Origin: Mycoplasmopsis agalactiae 14628
GTDB taxonomy: Bacteria > Bacillota_I > Bacilli_A > Mycoplasmatales > Metamycoplasmataceae
Assembly (NCBI RefSeq): GCF_000266865.1
Contig: NZ_AJPR01000011.1
Span: 367,602 to 431,601, forward strand
Reading direction: 5' to 3'
DNA: 64,000 bases
Under the pieces are notes generated by a model. It ran no database searches, was not told the DNA's origin, and worked only from the letters and a program-made list of their open reading frames with translations. Of the stretch, positions 45,596-58,767 are shown piece by piece (within the stretch, counting starts at the first letter, position 1; every line of letters begins with the position of its first letter). The position numbers were made by a program, and so were the translations under genes.

Positions 45596-47384
45596 TTTGC
45601 ACCTCTTTTTCCTGGCTATCATAAATACTTTTATAGATTGTATTAGTATTTAATAAATCATTATGTTTTCCGATTGCAGAAATATGGCCATTGTCCATAA
45701 CAATTATTTTGTCACAGTCTTTTATTGAGCTAACTCTTTGAGAAATTATTATGGTTGTATTATTAGAAATTTTGCCTAAATTTTCCCTTACTAATTTGTC
45801 AGTTTGATTATCTAATGCACTTGTTGCATCATCCAAAATAAGTATTTTTGGACTTTTGATTAGTGCCTGTGCAATTGCTAGCCTTTGTCTTTGTCCGCCA
45901 CTAAAGTTTTTACCTCTTTGGTAAACCTTATGCTCAACCGAATCATCAAGTTTAAATACAAAATCAGCTTTAGAATTTAATAAAGCATTATTTAAATTCG
46001 ACTCATTTTCTAAATTAGCGCCAAGCATTACATTTGATTTAATAGTACCACTTAATAATAGTGGCTTTTGAAATACAACTGAAACATTTTTGTAAAAGTC
46101 TTGCTGGTCAATGTCATAAATATTTTTATTATCTATTAATATTTCACCACTATTTTTATTAATTTTATACTCACGAGTCAAAAGACGAACTAATGTGCTC
46201 TTTCCACTACCTGTTTTTCCGATGATTCCAACTGTTTCATAAGGCTCTATGACAAATGAAACATCTTTTAAAACTAAAGTTTTATCATAGCCAAAATTGA
46301 CATTTTTAAACTCAATTTTGCCACAAATTGACTGTGAGTTATTGCTATTTTTCGATGTTATTTCACTTTCTATTTTCAATATTTCTAAAATTCTTTTAGC
46401 TGAAATATTACTTCTTATAAGTCTGATTGTCATAAAAAGTGATGAAAATATTCCGAAAGAAATAAGTTGCATATATGTAATAAATTGGTAAATGTCACCA
46501 ACTAATGATTTAATATCAGTATTTACATTTTTGTTAATAATCACTGCTACAATTGAAAAAATCACAACATTACCAAGAAGAATGAATAAGTCAATAGAAG
46601 GTCAGTTAATAGCACCATATGTATTTGCTTTTCTTGAAACTTTTTCTAAATTTTTATTAGCTTCATCAAAGCGTAAAAATTGTCTTTGCTCTAGGTTGTA
46701 TGACTTAATTAAAGAAATATTATTAAAGTCTTCCTTAATTACTTCGTTAACTGAATCAAGCATTATGTTTTCTTTTCTATATAAAGGAAATAGTTTAATA
46801 ATAGCTACAATTGCAAGTGTAACAATAAAAGGCACAACAAAAGCAATTGAAATTGATAAATACAAATTAGTTAGTAAAGCAAAAATTAAGCCTCAAACTG
46901 TGTAAAATGGAAAAACAAATATGTTTCTAAAAATAATATAAAATCCATCTTCTAATTTCTGTACATCATTACTAAAACGAGTTAACAAAGTTGCTGGTGT
47001 TATATTTTCAATATTTTTATGTGACAAAGTAAGCAAGTGTTCAAATAATAATTTCCTAGTGTAATATACACCTAAATTTTTAGCTTGCGCAGCTAAAAAG
47101 TTAGAAGCATAGGAAATTATTACTAATATAAAGGCTAAAGCAAAAGAAATTCCGATAATTACTCATAAAGCAGTTGCATAAGAAAATGAACCAATTATTC
47201 ATGAAGATTTAAAAATATAAACACTTACTTCACCATTAATGTTGCTATTAGCTAAGTAAGTTATTAACTGTCTAGTAACTGTAGGGATCAATATGCTTAA
47301 AAAAGGATGTAGCGTGCTTAACATAACAGCAAAAAGAGCCATAAGCTTGACTTTTAGTGGAAATTTAGAAAATAATTTCAGCAT
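45588..47384 (-). CDS. ABC exporter half-transporter, first subunit
   Basis: 598 residues with six membrane helices then an ATPase. Walker A is IGKTGSGKST, signature FSGGQRQRLAI, Walker B ILILDDATSALD, H-loop IISQRVSS where the switch His is replaced by Gln. In the usual Walker B D-x-E position this chain has Asp (LDDATS) and its partner has Glu (LDEATS), so one site looks degenerate, a common feature of heterodimeric exporters. GGGGGAA precedes the ATG. Confidence 0.92.
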
Positions 47385-47503
47385 ATTCCCCCAGTAACAA
47401 AATCGTAATTTTTAATTACTACATTATAAAGTAATTAGATATTTTATTAATATGTTTGCTAACCAAAAAGTTATAAAAAAGAGTAAAAAATAGGGAAAAA
47501 TTG

Positions 47504-49459
47504 TTATTTTTCCCCAGAATAGTCATTAAATAGTTTAGTTTGCTTAGAGCCATCAGAAAAGCCATTTGGATAAAGGAATTTTAGATTTTCTATAAATGAG
47601 TTCTTTTGATTTTTGTAAATTGACTTATTGCTTCCGTCAATTAAATTGTAAGCATAAATTGTATTATTAGCAGCCTTAATATCACTTGATTGTAAAAAGG
47701 GAGCAATGCCACCAGATCTTAGTAAATCACCATAGTCAACACTAGCTGTCACAGAGTTATAAATTCCCACCATTTGGCCAAATTCATTGTAAGCTAATGA
47801 GCCAGAAGCGCCATAATATAGGGACGAAAAGTTAATGCCATATTGAAAACCATATCAACTAGCCATTACTCTATTTCAATAATTATCATTAATAATTGCA
47901 TTGGAAGGAACACCAACTTTTTCTTCAATATTTCCTGTTGCAAAAGCAAAAGTATCTTTATTTTTTAAACCACTATTATATGAAGATACTGAATCTAAAT
48001 ATCTTTCGCTAGGATTATTTTGCATTCATATAGCAGTATTATTTTGATTTGGATAACCTGCTATATAAATGTCTTTAGCATTTCATAAGTTGTTTTGATT
48101 ATTTTTATCATATGAAGCTGATACATAATCAGTTGTTTGCATATATTTAGAAATATTTTTGTCTTGATTTGGCAATATTTCTGTTTTTTCTAGTCTGTCA
48201 ATATAGGCATCTAAACCTTTAATTGCATCATTAACTCAACTTTTAAAAGTCTCATCAGCTTGATCTAAATCAATATCAACTTCAAAGACTGCAAAATCAA
48301 CTGTAATAGGCACCTTATTTTTGCTATCAAAGTCATCTCAGGCTGATTTATAGTGCTGAATGTTATTAGTGCTTACTTTATATTGCTTGTATTGTGAAGC
48401 AGATTCATTAAGCCCACTTTGAATGTTTTTTATTGCTTCATCATTCATGAAGTCAACAGCAGCAAAGACTAATTTTGGTTCTGAGATAGCATTTGTTTGC
48501 TTAGTTGAATTGATGCTACTCAATTTTTCATAGTTTATAAACTTCTGGCTATTAGTAAAATATGAAGCAGGAGATATTCTGTTTGAGCCTGTTTTATTAG
48601 GCTTTTGGTCAAAATTAGTAACATCTGAACTCTTGCCTAGTGCAACTGCAACTACTTTATCATTGGTAGGATCATAGTAGTTTAACTTTTCTTGCTTTTC
48701 TTTATCAAGTGAGTTACTAAATCTAGATAGAACATGCAAATTAGTGCCAAGAAACAATTTGTATTTATTGTTTGAATTAGTGTATTTATGATAATCAAGC
48801 AATCAAGCAGTACCAGCTCCATCACTTAAAAGACCGCCATCAGAAAGCTTTGTTAAATATTTAAGTGAAAAAGTTCTGTCATATAACTCTTTATATAAAA
48901 CTTTTGAATCAACAACCTTAAATTTTGATGCATGTTCAGGATATTTGTGCTTATTTGCGTTGTTAAACAAGCCAAAAGGAAAATTAGGCAATGCAGGCAT
49001 TGCCGGAACTTCAGATTCCATCGGAAGCTTATTTATAGGATCTAAAGGCATTTTGCCAGCTTCAATTGTATCTCTTTCAGAATTTAATTTATCAAGATTT
49101 TCATTTTTGTTTTTATTTAAAAAGTTATTAGCTTCAATTAGTAATTGTTGCAAGGAGTTAATGTAATTATTTAGTTGATCAGTACTTAAAATATTAATGT
49201 CAAATGATTTTAAATTTTGAATGTGTTCATTTATTTTGCTTTTTAAATTTAATGCTTCATGGCTCTCGTTGTTAATTTTTTGACTAGATAAATTAAGCAA
49301 TTTAAATAATGAATTGACTTTATCAATCAATTCATTATTTGCCTTATTTTCCTGTTTTATAGGCTTATTTGGTGAATCATCACATTTAGCAGAACTTAGC
49401 AAAGTTGTAAATGATAATCCCCCCCCTATTAATATAAAAGAAAAAAACTTATTTTTCAT
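47504..49459 (-). CDS. DUF31 serine protease lipoprotein, paralogue 4
   Basis: 651 residues. The signal peptide ends in LLSSAKC, predicted lipoprotein. A helical N-terminal spacer (about 30-130) leads to the protease domain with FLGTNLHVL (His242), FAVFEVDI (Asp region) and YYGASGSLA (Ser552). It is shorter than the MIPs and lies alone, 18 kb from the MIB genes, so an antibody substrate is uncertain. Eight consecutive G (minus strand) inside the signal peptide encode IGGG; slippage would abolish the protein. A CTGTTTTATAG word lies inside the coding sequence. Confidence 0.87.
49419..49426 (-). repeat. G8 homopolymer in the signal peptide of DUF31 protease 4
   Basis: C8 on the plus strand, G8 in the coding sense, at codons 12-14. 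The current length is in frame. Confidence 0.93.
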
Positions 49460-49497
49460 TATTTTCTATTAATTTAGTCTATTAAACACAAAATTAA

Positions 49498-50427
49498 TTA
49501 TTTAACAAACTTTTTAAATTCTGAGTAGCCTTTTTCATCCATTTCTTCGTAAGGAATAAAATCAATTGCAGCACCATTTATGCAGTATCTTTTGCCACCC
49601 ATGTCTTTTGGGCCATCGTTAAAAACATGACCTAAGTGGTGATCTCCTTGACCTGATCTAACTTCGATTCTTAACATATTGTGTGATGTGTCATCTAAAT
49701 ATTTAACAGTATCTTTAAAAATTGGCTCTGAAAAGCTTGGTCATCCACAGCCAGAGTTAAACTTTGTGCTAGATGAGAAAAGTGGTTCGCCTGTAATTTT
49801 TTCAATGTAAATTCCACGACGATATTCATTATTTAAAACTGATGTATGTGGCCTTTCAGTTGCAGAGTTTTTAAGAATATCATAGCTAAGTTGACTAAGT
49901 TGTAGTTCATTTCTAACTTGCTTAATAATTTGATAATCATCTTTAGTTAGTGAATAATCTGTATTTAAATTAACATGGCAGTAACCAGTAGGGTTTTTAG
50001 TTAAATAGTCTTGATGATATGCTTCTGCATCAATAAAGTGGTTTAAAACTTTCAATTCAACATAAAATTCATTGTATTTTTTTCTTAAGTAGCTAAATAA
50101 TTTTTCAATTGTTAAATAGTCATTAACATCTTGATAGTAAACACCAGTTCTATATTGAACTCCTACGTCATTGCCTTGCTTATTTAATGAAGTAGGGTCA
50201 ATAATTTTGAATAAATGCAATACTAATTCTTCTACTGAAATAATTTCTGAATCATAAACTACCTTAACAGTTTCTGCATGTAGTGAGTTCTTTAAGTTGG
50301 TATATGTTGCATTTTCATCTTTGCCATTTGCATATCCTACTTGTGTATCTAGAACACCTTTTACCCTTTTAAAATAGGCTTCTACACCTCAAAAACATCC
50401 ACCAGCTAGATAAATTGTTTTTTGCAT
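49498..50427 (-). CDS. msrAB: MsrA-MsrB fusion, methionine sulfoxide reductase
   Basis: 309 residues, two enzymes in one chain. MsrA (1-160) has the catalytic GCFWGVEAYF and AYHQDYL. MsrB (about 175-300) has the SGCGWPSF and [11 protein letters not shown] motifs, the latter with the catalytic Cys. Together they reduce both S- and R-methionine sulfoxide. It has no signal peptide, so it is cytoplasmic. MsrB here lacks the extra zinc CxxC pairs of some family members. AAGGAG precedes the ATG. Confidence 0.95.
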
Positions 50428-50517
50428 AATTAACTCCTTTTTTCTCTTATTTACAATTGAAATATTATAAAGTGGAAATATTTTTTTATTCCAAAAAGAG
50501 AACAATAATTTATTTTT

Positions 50518-50793
50518 CTATAAATACACTTTTACTGATGCATTATCAAATGCTATTTCATAGTCATAATTAGAATCACGCAAATACTCCTCAATATTTG
50601 CCATCAAGGCACCTTGTCCTTTACCTGTGATTATAGCAATATAGTCATAATAAAAATCATCTTCATAAGCATTAGCTAATGATAGTTGCACTTGTGTAAG
50701 TGCTTCAGGAATTGTAAATCCATGCAAATCAACTATGTTTGAAAAGTCATTATCATCATAGTAAATAGCAGTATTTTTATTTTTCTTGCTCAT
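50518..50793 (-). CDS. Small Smr-domain protein
   Basis: 91 residues, a stand-alone Smr domain with NIVDLHGFTIPEAL and ITGKGQGAL, the two motifs of MutS2-type Smr nucleic-acid-binding or nicking domains. It overlaps the end of mutM by 17 nt and is likely co-translated with it. A link to DNA repair or to ribosome quality control is possible; neither is shown. Confidence 0.88.
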   Translation of the reverse strand: MSKKNKNTAIYYDDNDFSNIVDLHGFTIPEALTQVQLSLANAYEDDFYYDYIAIITGKGQGALMANIEEYLRDSNYDYEIAFDNASVKVYL

Positions 50794-51616
50794 AATTTTC
50801 CTTTTGACAAACAGGACAATAATAAGTCATTCTTTGCGCAATAAATTCTTGCTGGATGAGTGCACTGCACTTATTGCAAGGTAAGTTTGTACGCATATGA
50901 ACTTGTAAATAATTTTGGAACTGACCTTCAGCACCATTGAGACCTGAAAAATCAACAATAGTTGAGCCACCTAATTCAGTAGCTTTATCTAAAATTATTT
51001 TAGTGTTGCTTAAGATTTCTACAAATTTTTCATATGGTATTTTATTAGTTTTAGTCCATGGACTTATTTTTGATAAAAATAAAATTTCATTAGCATAAAT
51101 ATTGCCTATTCCTAAAATATAACTTTGATCTAACAAAAATGATTTAATAGGGATACTTTTGTTTCTAACTAGGTCATATAAATTTTTAGGATCAATGCTG
51201 TCAACTTCTATGCCTAGTTTATTAAGCGGTTTAGTTGAAAACAATTCATTATCATCTTTGATATGGAATGTTCCAAATTGACGAGAATCATTATAAAACA
51301 GGAATATTTGGTTGTTTAGTTCAAAAATAATATAGTCATGCTTTCTTGTGTTATTTATGTTGCTGCCTGTAAAATATTTGCCTGTCATTCGTAAGTGACT
51401 TATCAAATTTTTATTATTTGTAAGCTTGTAAATAATGTTTTTGCCAACATTATGCACATCAAGTATTTTCTCATTTAACAAGTAGTTTTTAAACTCACTA
51501 GGGGTAGCATTTTTGATTAATTTATCAAGTTTAACAATAACATTAGTGATAGTTGAATTTAATACATTGCTTTTAAGTGCTTTAACTACTGTCTTAACTT
51601 CTGGCAATTCAGGCAT
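50777..51616 (-). CDS. mutM: Formamidopyrimidine-DNA glycosylase
   Basis: 279 residues. MPELPEVKT gives catalytic Pro2/Glu3 after Met removal. GKNIIYKL carries the conserved beta-lyase Lys. The helix-two-turn-helix precedes a zinc finger (CNKCSALI, then YYCPVCQKE). It removes oxidised purines such as 8-oxoguanine. It begins 2 nt after the pgi stop, in a repair and metabolism operon. Confidence 0.95.
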   Translation of the reverse strand: MPELPEVKTVVKALKSNVLNSTITNVIVKLDKLIKNATPSEFKNYLLNEKILDVHNVGKNIIYKLTNNKNLISHLRMTGKYFTGSNINNTRKHDYIIFELNNQIFLFYNDSRQFGTFHIKDDNELFSTKPLNKLGIEVDSIDPKNLYDLVRNKSIPIKSFLLDQSYILGIGNIYANEILFLSKISPWTKTNKIPYEKFVEILSNTKIILDKATELGGSTIVDFSGLNGAEGQFQNYLQVHMRTNLPCNKCSALIQQEFIAQRMTYYCPVCQKENYEQEK

Positions 51617-51618
51617 AC

Positions 51619-52911
51619 TTACTTATCTTCCTTATTTAAAATTTTAAACATATTAGATTTATATATTTCAACTCCAGGCTGATCAAATGGATTAACTCCT
51701 AGTAAATAAGCACTAATTGCTAACGCTCTCATGAAAAACTGGAATAAATATCCTAGTGCATATTCATCTAACTTTGCAATTTCAATGACAATATTAGGCA
51801 CTAAGGCAGTCTTTGAATGCGCTTCTAGTGTGCCTTTAAAAGCAGATAAATTAACTTTATGCACTGTTTTACCATCTAAGTAATTAAGTTTGTCAATGTC
51901 ATTTTTTTCTTTAGAAAGCAAAATGTCATATAAAGGTTCTTTTGATACTAAAATTGTTTCAAATAATATCTTTTTACCGTCTTGAATAATTTGCCCAATC
52001 GAGTGTAAATCAGTGCTAAAAGTCGAACCAGTGACTCACAACCCTTTGTTATCTTTTCCTTCACTTTCTGCAAATAATTGTTTTCATCACTCAATGAAAA
52101 ATGACAATTTTGGCTCATATGAACACATTAATTCTATGTCATATTTTTTGCTTAATGCATGTCTAGCAACTGCATATTTGTATGCTTGATTTTCATTTAG
52201 ATTTAAATTGTTACAATCATTATTTGCATCTGCAGCACCACTAAGTAGTTTTTCAACATTAATCCCTGCACAAATCAAAGGAAATAGTCCAACAGGAGTA
52301 AGTACGCTGAAGCGGCCTCCAACATTATCAGGAATTATTAAAGTTTCATAATTCTTAGCTTTAGCAAGCTCATATAAAACACCTTTTTGAGAATCAGTTG
52401 TTGCAACAATATAATCTTTTGCATATTGTGCTCCTACTTGAAACTCTAAAAGCTTTCTAAATTCTCTAAATGCAATTGATGGCTCTATTGTAGTACCACT
52501 TTTGGAAATAACATTGATAGCAAATTTTTTGTTTTCAACATACTTAAGTTGTGCAACTAATTGCTCACTGCTTAATGAATTGCCTGCAAAAATTAATTCA
52601 ATATCAGGGTCAGTCATTTTGTATTTATCAAATACATAGTCATAGGCAGCTTTTGAACCTAAGTAAGAGCCACCTATACCAATAACTACCAGTGTGCTTA
52701 CCTTTTGCTTTTTTCATACACTAGCAATATCATTCATCTTTTTCATTTCCAAATTATTTATGCTATTAGGTAAATTGATTCAGCCCAATCACTCTTTTTC
52801 ACTGACCTTTTGGCCAATTATGTCACTGTGTATTTTAGCTACCTGTTCTTGATATTTATTTATCTCGCTAAGATCTAAAGCGTGAGAAATATCAACATTT
52901 ACATATTTCAT
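51619..52911 (-). CDS. pgi: Glucose-6-phosphate isomerase
   Basis: 430 residues, the short Firmicutes type. Two SIS domains with [30 protein letters not shown] and [16 protein letters not shown]-terminal text includes [10 protein letters not shown] with the late catalytic region. It converts glucose-6-phosphate to fructose-6-phosphate. It starts one base after a degenerate paralogue. AGGAGT lies before the ATG, inside the end of that upstream gene. Confidence 0.95.
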
Positions 52912-52912
52912 G

Positions 52913-54163
52913 TTAACTCCTGTGGTTAATTAAAAATGGATTTGTATTACTTAGCATACATCTGTATATAAAACTTCAATATAAAAATGCTATTATTGCC
53001 CCTAGTGAATACTCGCTATTATCATCAATTGAGATTAAACAATAAGGCATACCAAGAATATTGGTAAGAATTTCTTGAACTCCATTATTAGCGCTTTTTC
53101 TAAAATCACTTATTTTTGTAAAAGGATATTGATTTAGTCCATCACTAAAATGAATTTCATCGCTTAATCTGTAATCTATTTTTTCATTTTTTAGTTTATA
53201 AAACGAAATGTACATTTTTTGATAATTATCTATTAAAAACTGCCCATATGTGTAAATATCATTTGTAAATGAAGCAATGTATGAGAAAACATTAAATTTA
53301 TCATAGTAATTATTTTCCATATTTGCCTGTAAAACAAGCAAATTAGACAAAGCATTGCTATCATTGATTATGAAATTATATTTGCTTTTTTTACTAATTA
53401 ATGACCTAACATATGCATACTGAAAAGCTATATTTTCCTCTAAATTATCAGAAACAAAAGCAGGATACAAATTTTGATAGCCAGAAACTAAGCTCATAAT
53501 ATCACAGCCTTTTAAAAGTAATAAAAACAAGTTGCTTTCAGCAAAAAATGAATAATTTTTAGTCAAAACATTTGGCATTATTAACTTATTTTTTTCATCA
53601 ATTTCAAAGTCTTGCAATTGAATTTCTAATTTTTGCTTGCAGATCATAAAACACCTTCTTAGTGCTCTATAATATCCGTATTTTTCTTGAATATCATTAA
53701 TTATAATTTTGATAAGTTCGATAAACGATTCAGAATACAGTGACTGACCGATAAATAAAAATGCAGTTTTATGACTATTAATTATCTCTTGATTTTTTAT
53801 GTACAGTTTTTGCCAGATTTCAGGCTCTTCATCGCAAAAAAAGCTGTATTTTATTTTTTGATCTTTCAAAATATCGTTTTTATTTAAAAAATCATGTGCT
53901 GCTTTAAAATTCTCTTTATCATTTTTCTTGCAAAAAATAATTATGTGTTTGATATTTTTGCTATGAAAAAGATCACTAAAATTGTTTAATTCTTTTAAAT
54001 TTTGCAAATCAAAATTTAACACAAGTTCATTGAACCCAAATTGTTCAAAAAAATCATTATCTTTCTTTTTAATCTTATTAAATAGCTCAAGAGCATAAAG
54101 CAGCATATTTTCATTTTTAAAATCAGGGCTAAAATTAATAAAATCTAAGTTAATAGCTTCCAT
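52913..54163 (-). CDS. Degenerate glucose-6-phosphate isomerase-like protein (probable pseudoenzyme)
   Basis: 416 residues, nearly the length of Pgi. Aligning by eye: NIAFQYAYVRSLISKK matches Pgi [34 protein letters not shown] sits where Pgi has [34 protein letters not shown] matches [18 protein letters not shown] with NPF shared afterwards. The sugar-phosphate-binding SGTT and GGRFSV motifs are lost, so it should not isomerise. It is intact, TAA overlaps the spacing to pgi, and it follows the S1-domain gene by TAATG. The stop lies beyond an in-frame TGA (Trp). Confidence 0.75.
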
Positions 54164-54510
54164 TATTTATTACTGCTTTCTGATTCACTTAATAATTTAA
54201 GCACCGATTCTTTTAATTTATTAAACCCATTTTTAGATTCTTTAATTTTGTTTTTAAAAGGCATACGTGAGTGAAGAGGATGATTTGCTTTGAAATTGCC
54301 AATACCAGTTTGCATATCCATATCTATTGATTCAACTACAAAATTTATTTTTTGATTTATTTCAAAAATACTTTCAAGTCGGCTTTTTGTAAAGTCTGTA
54401 ATTAAATTTAATGGTATAAAAAATTTCATACCATTAAAAGTTCATACAATTATGCCATATGAATTAATATTTTTTACTAAGCCATTCAAAACATCGCCTT
54501 TTTTAATCAT
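54163..54510 (-). CDS. Small S1-like RNA-binding protein
   Basis: 115 residues. IKKGDVLNGLVKNINSYGII and FIPLNLITD, then FEINQKINFVVESID, are the strand pattern of an S1 (OB) RNA-binding domain; the C-terminal ~40 residues are a charged tail. An in-frame TGA reads as Trp, which is why the N-terminus is easy to miss. It heads the operon with the pgi-like gene and pgi. Similar short S1 proteins in Firmicutes (YugI/CvfD-like) affect translation; a similar job here is inference. Confidence 0.78.
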
Positions 54511-54629
54511 ATAAACATTATATATTATTAAGATTTTATGCATAATTCATTTATGAATTATGTTTAATGATTGCAAAATTAAATTATAAGCTTTTTTTAC
54601 TAATTAGGCTGTTTTATAGGCAAATAATA

Positions 54630-54649
54630 AAAGTCGCCTGTGCGACTTT
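54630..54649 (-). terminator. Intrinsic terminator of eno
   Basis: AAAGTCGC and GCGACTTT around a 4-nt loop, then TTATTATTTG on the minus strand, just after the eno stop. The CTGTTTTATAG word lies 11 nt further on. Confidence 0.75.
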
Positions 54650-54655
54650 ATTACA

Positions 54656-56418
<1,763 letters not shown>

Positions 56419-57609
56419 ATGGCAAAACTAGATTTTGACCGTAGCAAAGAACACGTTAATATTGGAACCATTGGCCACGTTGACCATGGTAAAACAACTT
56501 TAACTGCTGCTATTGCGACAGTATTAGCTAAAAAAGGTTTATCAGAAGCTAAATCATATGATGCAATCGATAATGCACCTGAAGAAAAAGCTCGTGGTAT
56601 AACAATTAATACATCACACATTGAATATAATACAGAAAAACGTCACTATGCACACGTTGACTGTCCTGGTCACGCTGACTACATTAAGAACATGATTACT
56701 GGTGCTGCTCAAATGGATGGTTCAATCCTTGTTGTTGCTGCAACAGACGGTGCAATGCCTCAAACAAAAGAACACGTTCTACTTGCAAAACAAGTTGGTG
56801 TTCCAAAAATGGTTGTTTTCTTAAACAAATGTGACATGATCAAGCCTGAAGATGCAGAAATGATCGACCTTGTTGAAATGGAAGTTCGTGAATTACTTAC
56901 AAAATATGGCTTTGATGGTGACAACACTCCATTCGTGCGTGGTTCAGCTTTACAAGCTTTACAAGGTAAACCAGAATACGAAGAAAACATTCTAGAATTA
57001 ATGAATGCAGTTGACACATGAATCGAAACTCCTGTTAAAGACTTTGAAAAACCATTCTTAATGGCAGTTGAAGACGTTTTCACAATTTCAGGTCGTGGTA
57101 CAGTTGCTACAGGTCGTGTTGAACGTGGTAGATTAAGCTTAAACGAAGAAGTTGAAATCGTAGGTCTTAAACCAACAAAGAAAACTGTTGTTACAGGTAT
57201 TGAAATGTTCAGAAAGAACTTAAAAGAAGCTCAAGCTGGTGACAACGCAGGTTTATTACTTCGTGGTGTTGAAAGATCAGCTATTGAACGTGGACAAGTT
57301 CTTGCTAAACCAGGTTCTATTGTTCCTCACGCTGAATTCGAAGCTGCTATTTATGCACTTACAAAAGAAGAAGGTGGTCGTCACACTCCATTCTTTGTTA
57401 ACTATAAACCACAATTCTACTTCCGTACAACAGACGTTACAGGTGGTCTAGAATTTGAAAAAGGTCGTGAATTCGTTCAACCAGGTGAAAACGTTAACTT
57501 AAAAGTTAAACTTATTGCACCTATTGCAGTTGAAGAAGGAACAAAGTTCTCAATCCGTGAAGGTGGTAGAACAGTTGGTTATGGTTCTGTAACCAAAATT
57601 CTTAAATAA
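56419..57609 (+). CDS. tuf: Elongation factor Tu
   Basis: 396 residues. GTPase motifs [26 protein letters not shown] and NKCD; domain 2 begins with [17 protein letters not shown]. It brings aminoacyl-tRNA to the ribosome and in mycoplasmas also appears on the surface, binding fibronectin. Codon use differs from the neighbours: more CGT, GGT, GTT and AAC, typical of very high expression. AAAGGA precedes the ATG. Confidence 0.99.
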
Positions 57610-57699
57610 TTTATTTACATAATAAATTAGGCTGTTTTATAGGCATATAGGTTTATTTCATAAATCATAAAAAGGAATTACTCAACCTATAAAAACAAG

Positions 57700-57727
57700 A
57701 AAAAGCAAAGGCTTCTTTGCTTTTTTT
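57700..57727 (+). terminator. Intrinsic terminator of tuf
   Basis: AAAAAGCAAAG, GCTT loop, CTTTGCTTTTT, with further T. It lies 90 nt after the stop. Confidence 0.9.
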
Positions 57728-57804
57728 GTTCTTTTTTTGTACTTTATATATTTATAAAACTATAATTTAAACACACATATTAAAGAGATTTATAAAAGGT
57801 AAAT

Positions 57805-58209
57805 ATGCAGCCAAGCAAAATTTTTGTTACAAAAGAAAATCAAAGTCTTAGTGAAGTAGCTAATTTTATTTTAAATAACTTAACCAAAAGTAAATTATTA
57901 CTTTTAAATGGAGAATTAGGCGCTGGTAAGACCACATTATTAAAAGAAATAGCTAAAATAATTGGTATAAAAGAACCTATTACTTCACCAACTTTTAACT
58001 ATATGAAAACCTATAATGGACTAGTGCATATTGATGCATATCATCTTAGCGGTGAGATTGATGAATTTATTGACTATGCTAACGAGAATGATATTATTGC
58101 AATAGAATGGCCTTCTAAAATAATTCATTACTATTCAAATTATGTAAGTATTGACATTGTTTTAGATGAACATAATAATCATATTTTTACTATAAAGGTG
58201 GTAAAGTAA
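57805..58209 (+). CDS. tsaE: TsaE, ATPase of tRNA t6A synthesis
   Basis: 134 residues. P-loop GELGAGKTTLLKE, then PITSPTFNYMKTY and HIDAYHLSG. TsaE's ATPase activity resets the TsaB-TsaD complex that puts threonylcarbamoyl on A37 of ANN-reading tRNAs. The stop overlaps the tsaB start (TAATG). The tsaC gene is not in the window. Confidence 0.93.
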   Translation: MQPSKIFVTKENQSLSEVANFILNNLTKSKLLLLNGELGAGKTTLLKEIAKIIGIKEPITSPTFNYMKTYNGLVHIDAYHLSGEIDEFIDYANENDIIAIEWPSKIIHYYSNYVSIDIVLDEHNNHIFTIKVVK

Positions 58210-58766
58210 TGAAATTATATTTAGATACAGCTAACGATGATTTTGTTTTAGCGGCCTTTGATGATAACTTTAACCTAAAGTATTCTAAAGTTTTGCAAAA
58301 GTATCAGAAAAAAGTTGAATTAATACCACTAAGTGTTACTGAAATGCTTGATGAATTGAATGCTAAAATTAGTGATTTTGATGAATTTTATACAAATTTA
58401 GGCCCTGGTTACTTTACTGGAGTAAGAATCTCTTTAGTTTATTTAAGAACAATTGCCACAATCAAAAAAATTAAAATTTTTACAATTAGCACAATGCAAA
58501 TTTTAAGTCACCAAAACAAGAATAAAAATGCATTTTATATAAATGCAAAAGGCGAAAAGTATTTTGAATATATAGCAACCAAAGCACAATTTGATCCTAA
58601 CCAAATAACCTGTAAAACAGGCATAAAAGAAAATTATGACAGTGTAAATTATGAAGAATTTTTAAATAATTTTAAAAATTACAAGCAATTATTTGCTGGC
58701 TATGATGATTTAAATAAAATTGAACCTTATTACATAAAAATGCCACAGATAGGAGTTAAAAAATAA
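58209..58766 (+). CDS. tsaB: TsaB, scaffold of tRNA t6A synthesis
   Basis: 185 residues, shorter than the usual ~230, as in mycoplasmas. MKLYLDTANDDFVLAAFDD and the GPGYFTGVRISL signature identify the ASKHA-fold TsaB, which forms a heterodimer with TsaD. The C-terminal part is reduced. It overlaps tsaE by one base and precedes tsaD by one base. Confidence 0.9.
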   Translation: MKLYLDTANDDFVLAAFDDNFNLKYSKVLQKYQKKVELIPLSVTEMLDELNAKISDFDEFYTNLGPGYFTGVRISLVYLRTIATIKKIKIFTISTMQILSHQNKNKNAFYINAKGEKYFEYIATKAQFDPNQITCKTGIKENYDSVNYEEFLNNFKNYKQLFAGYDDLNKIEPYYIKMPQIGVKK

Positions 58767-58767
58767 C

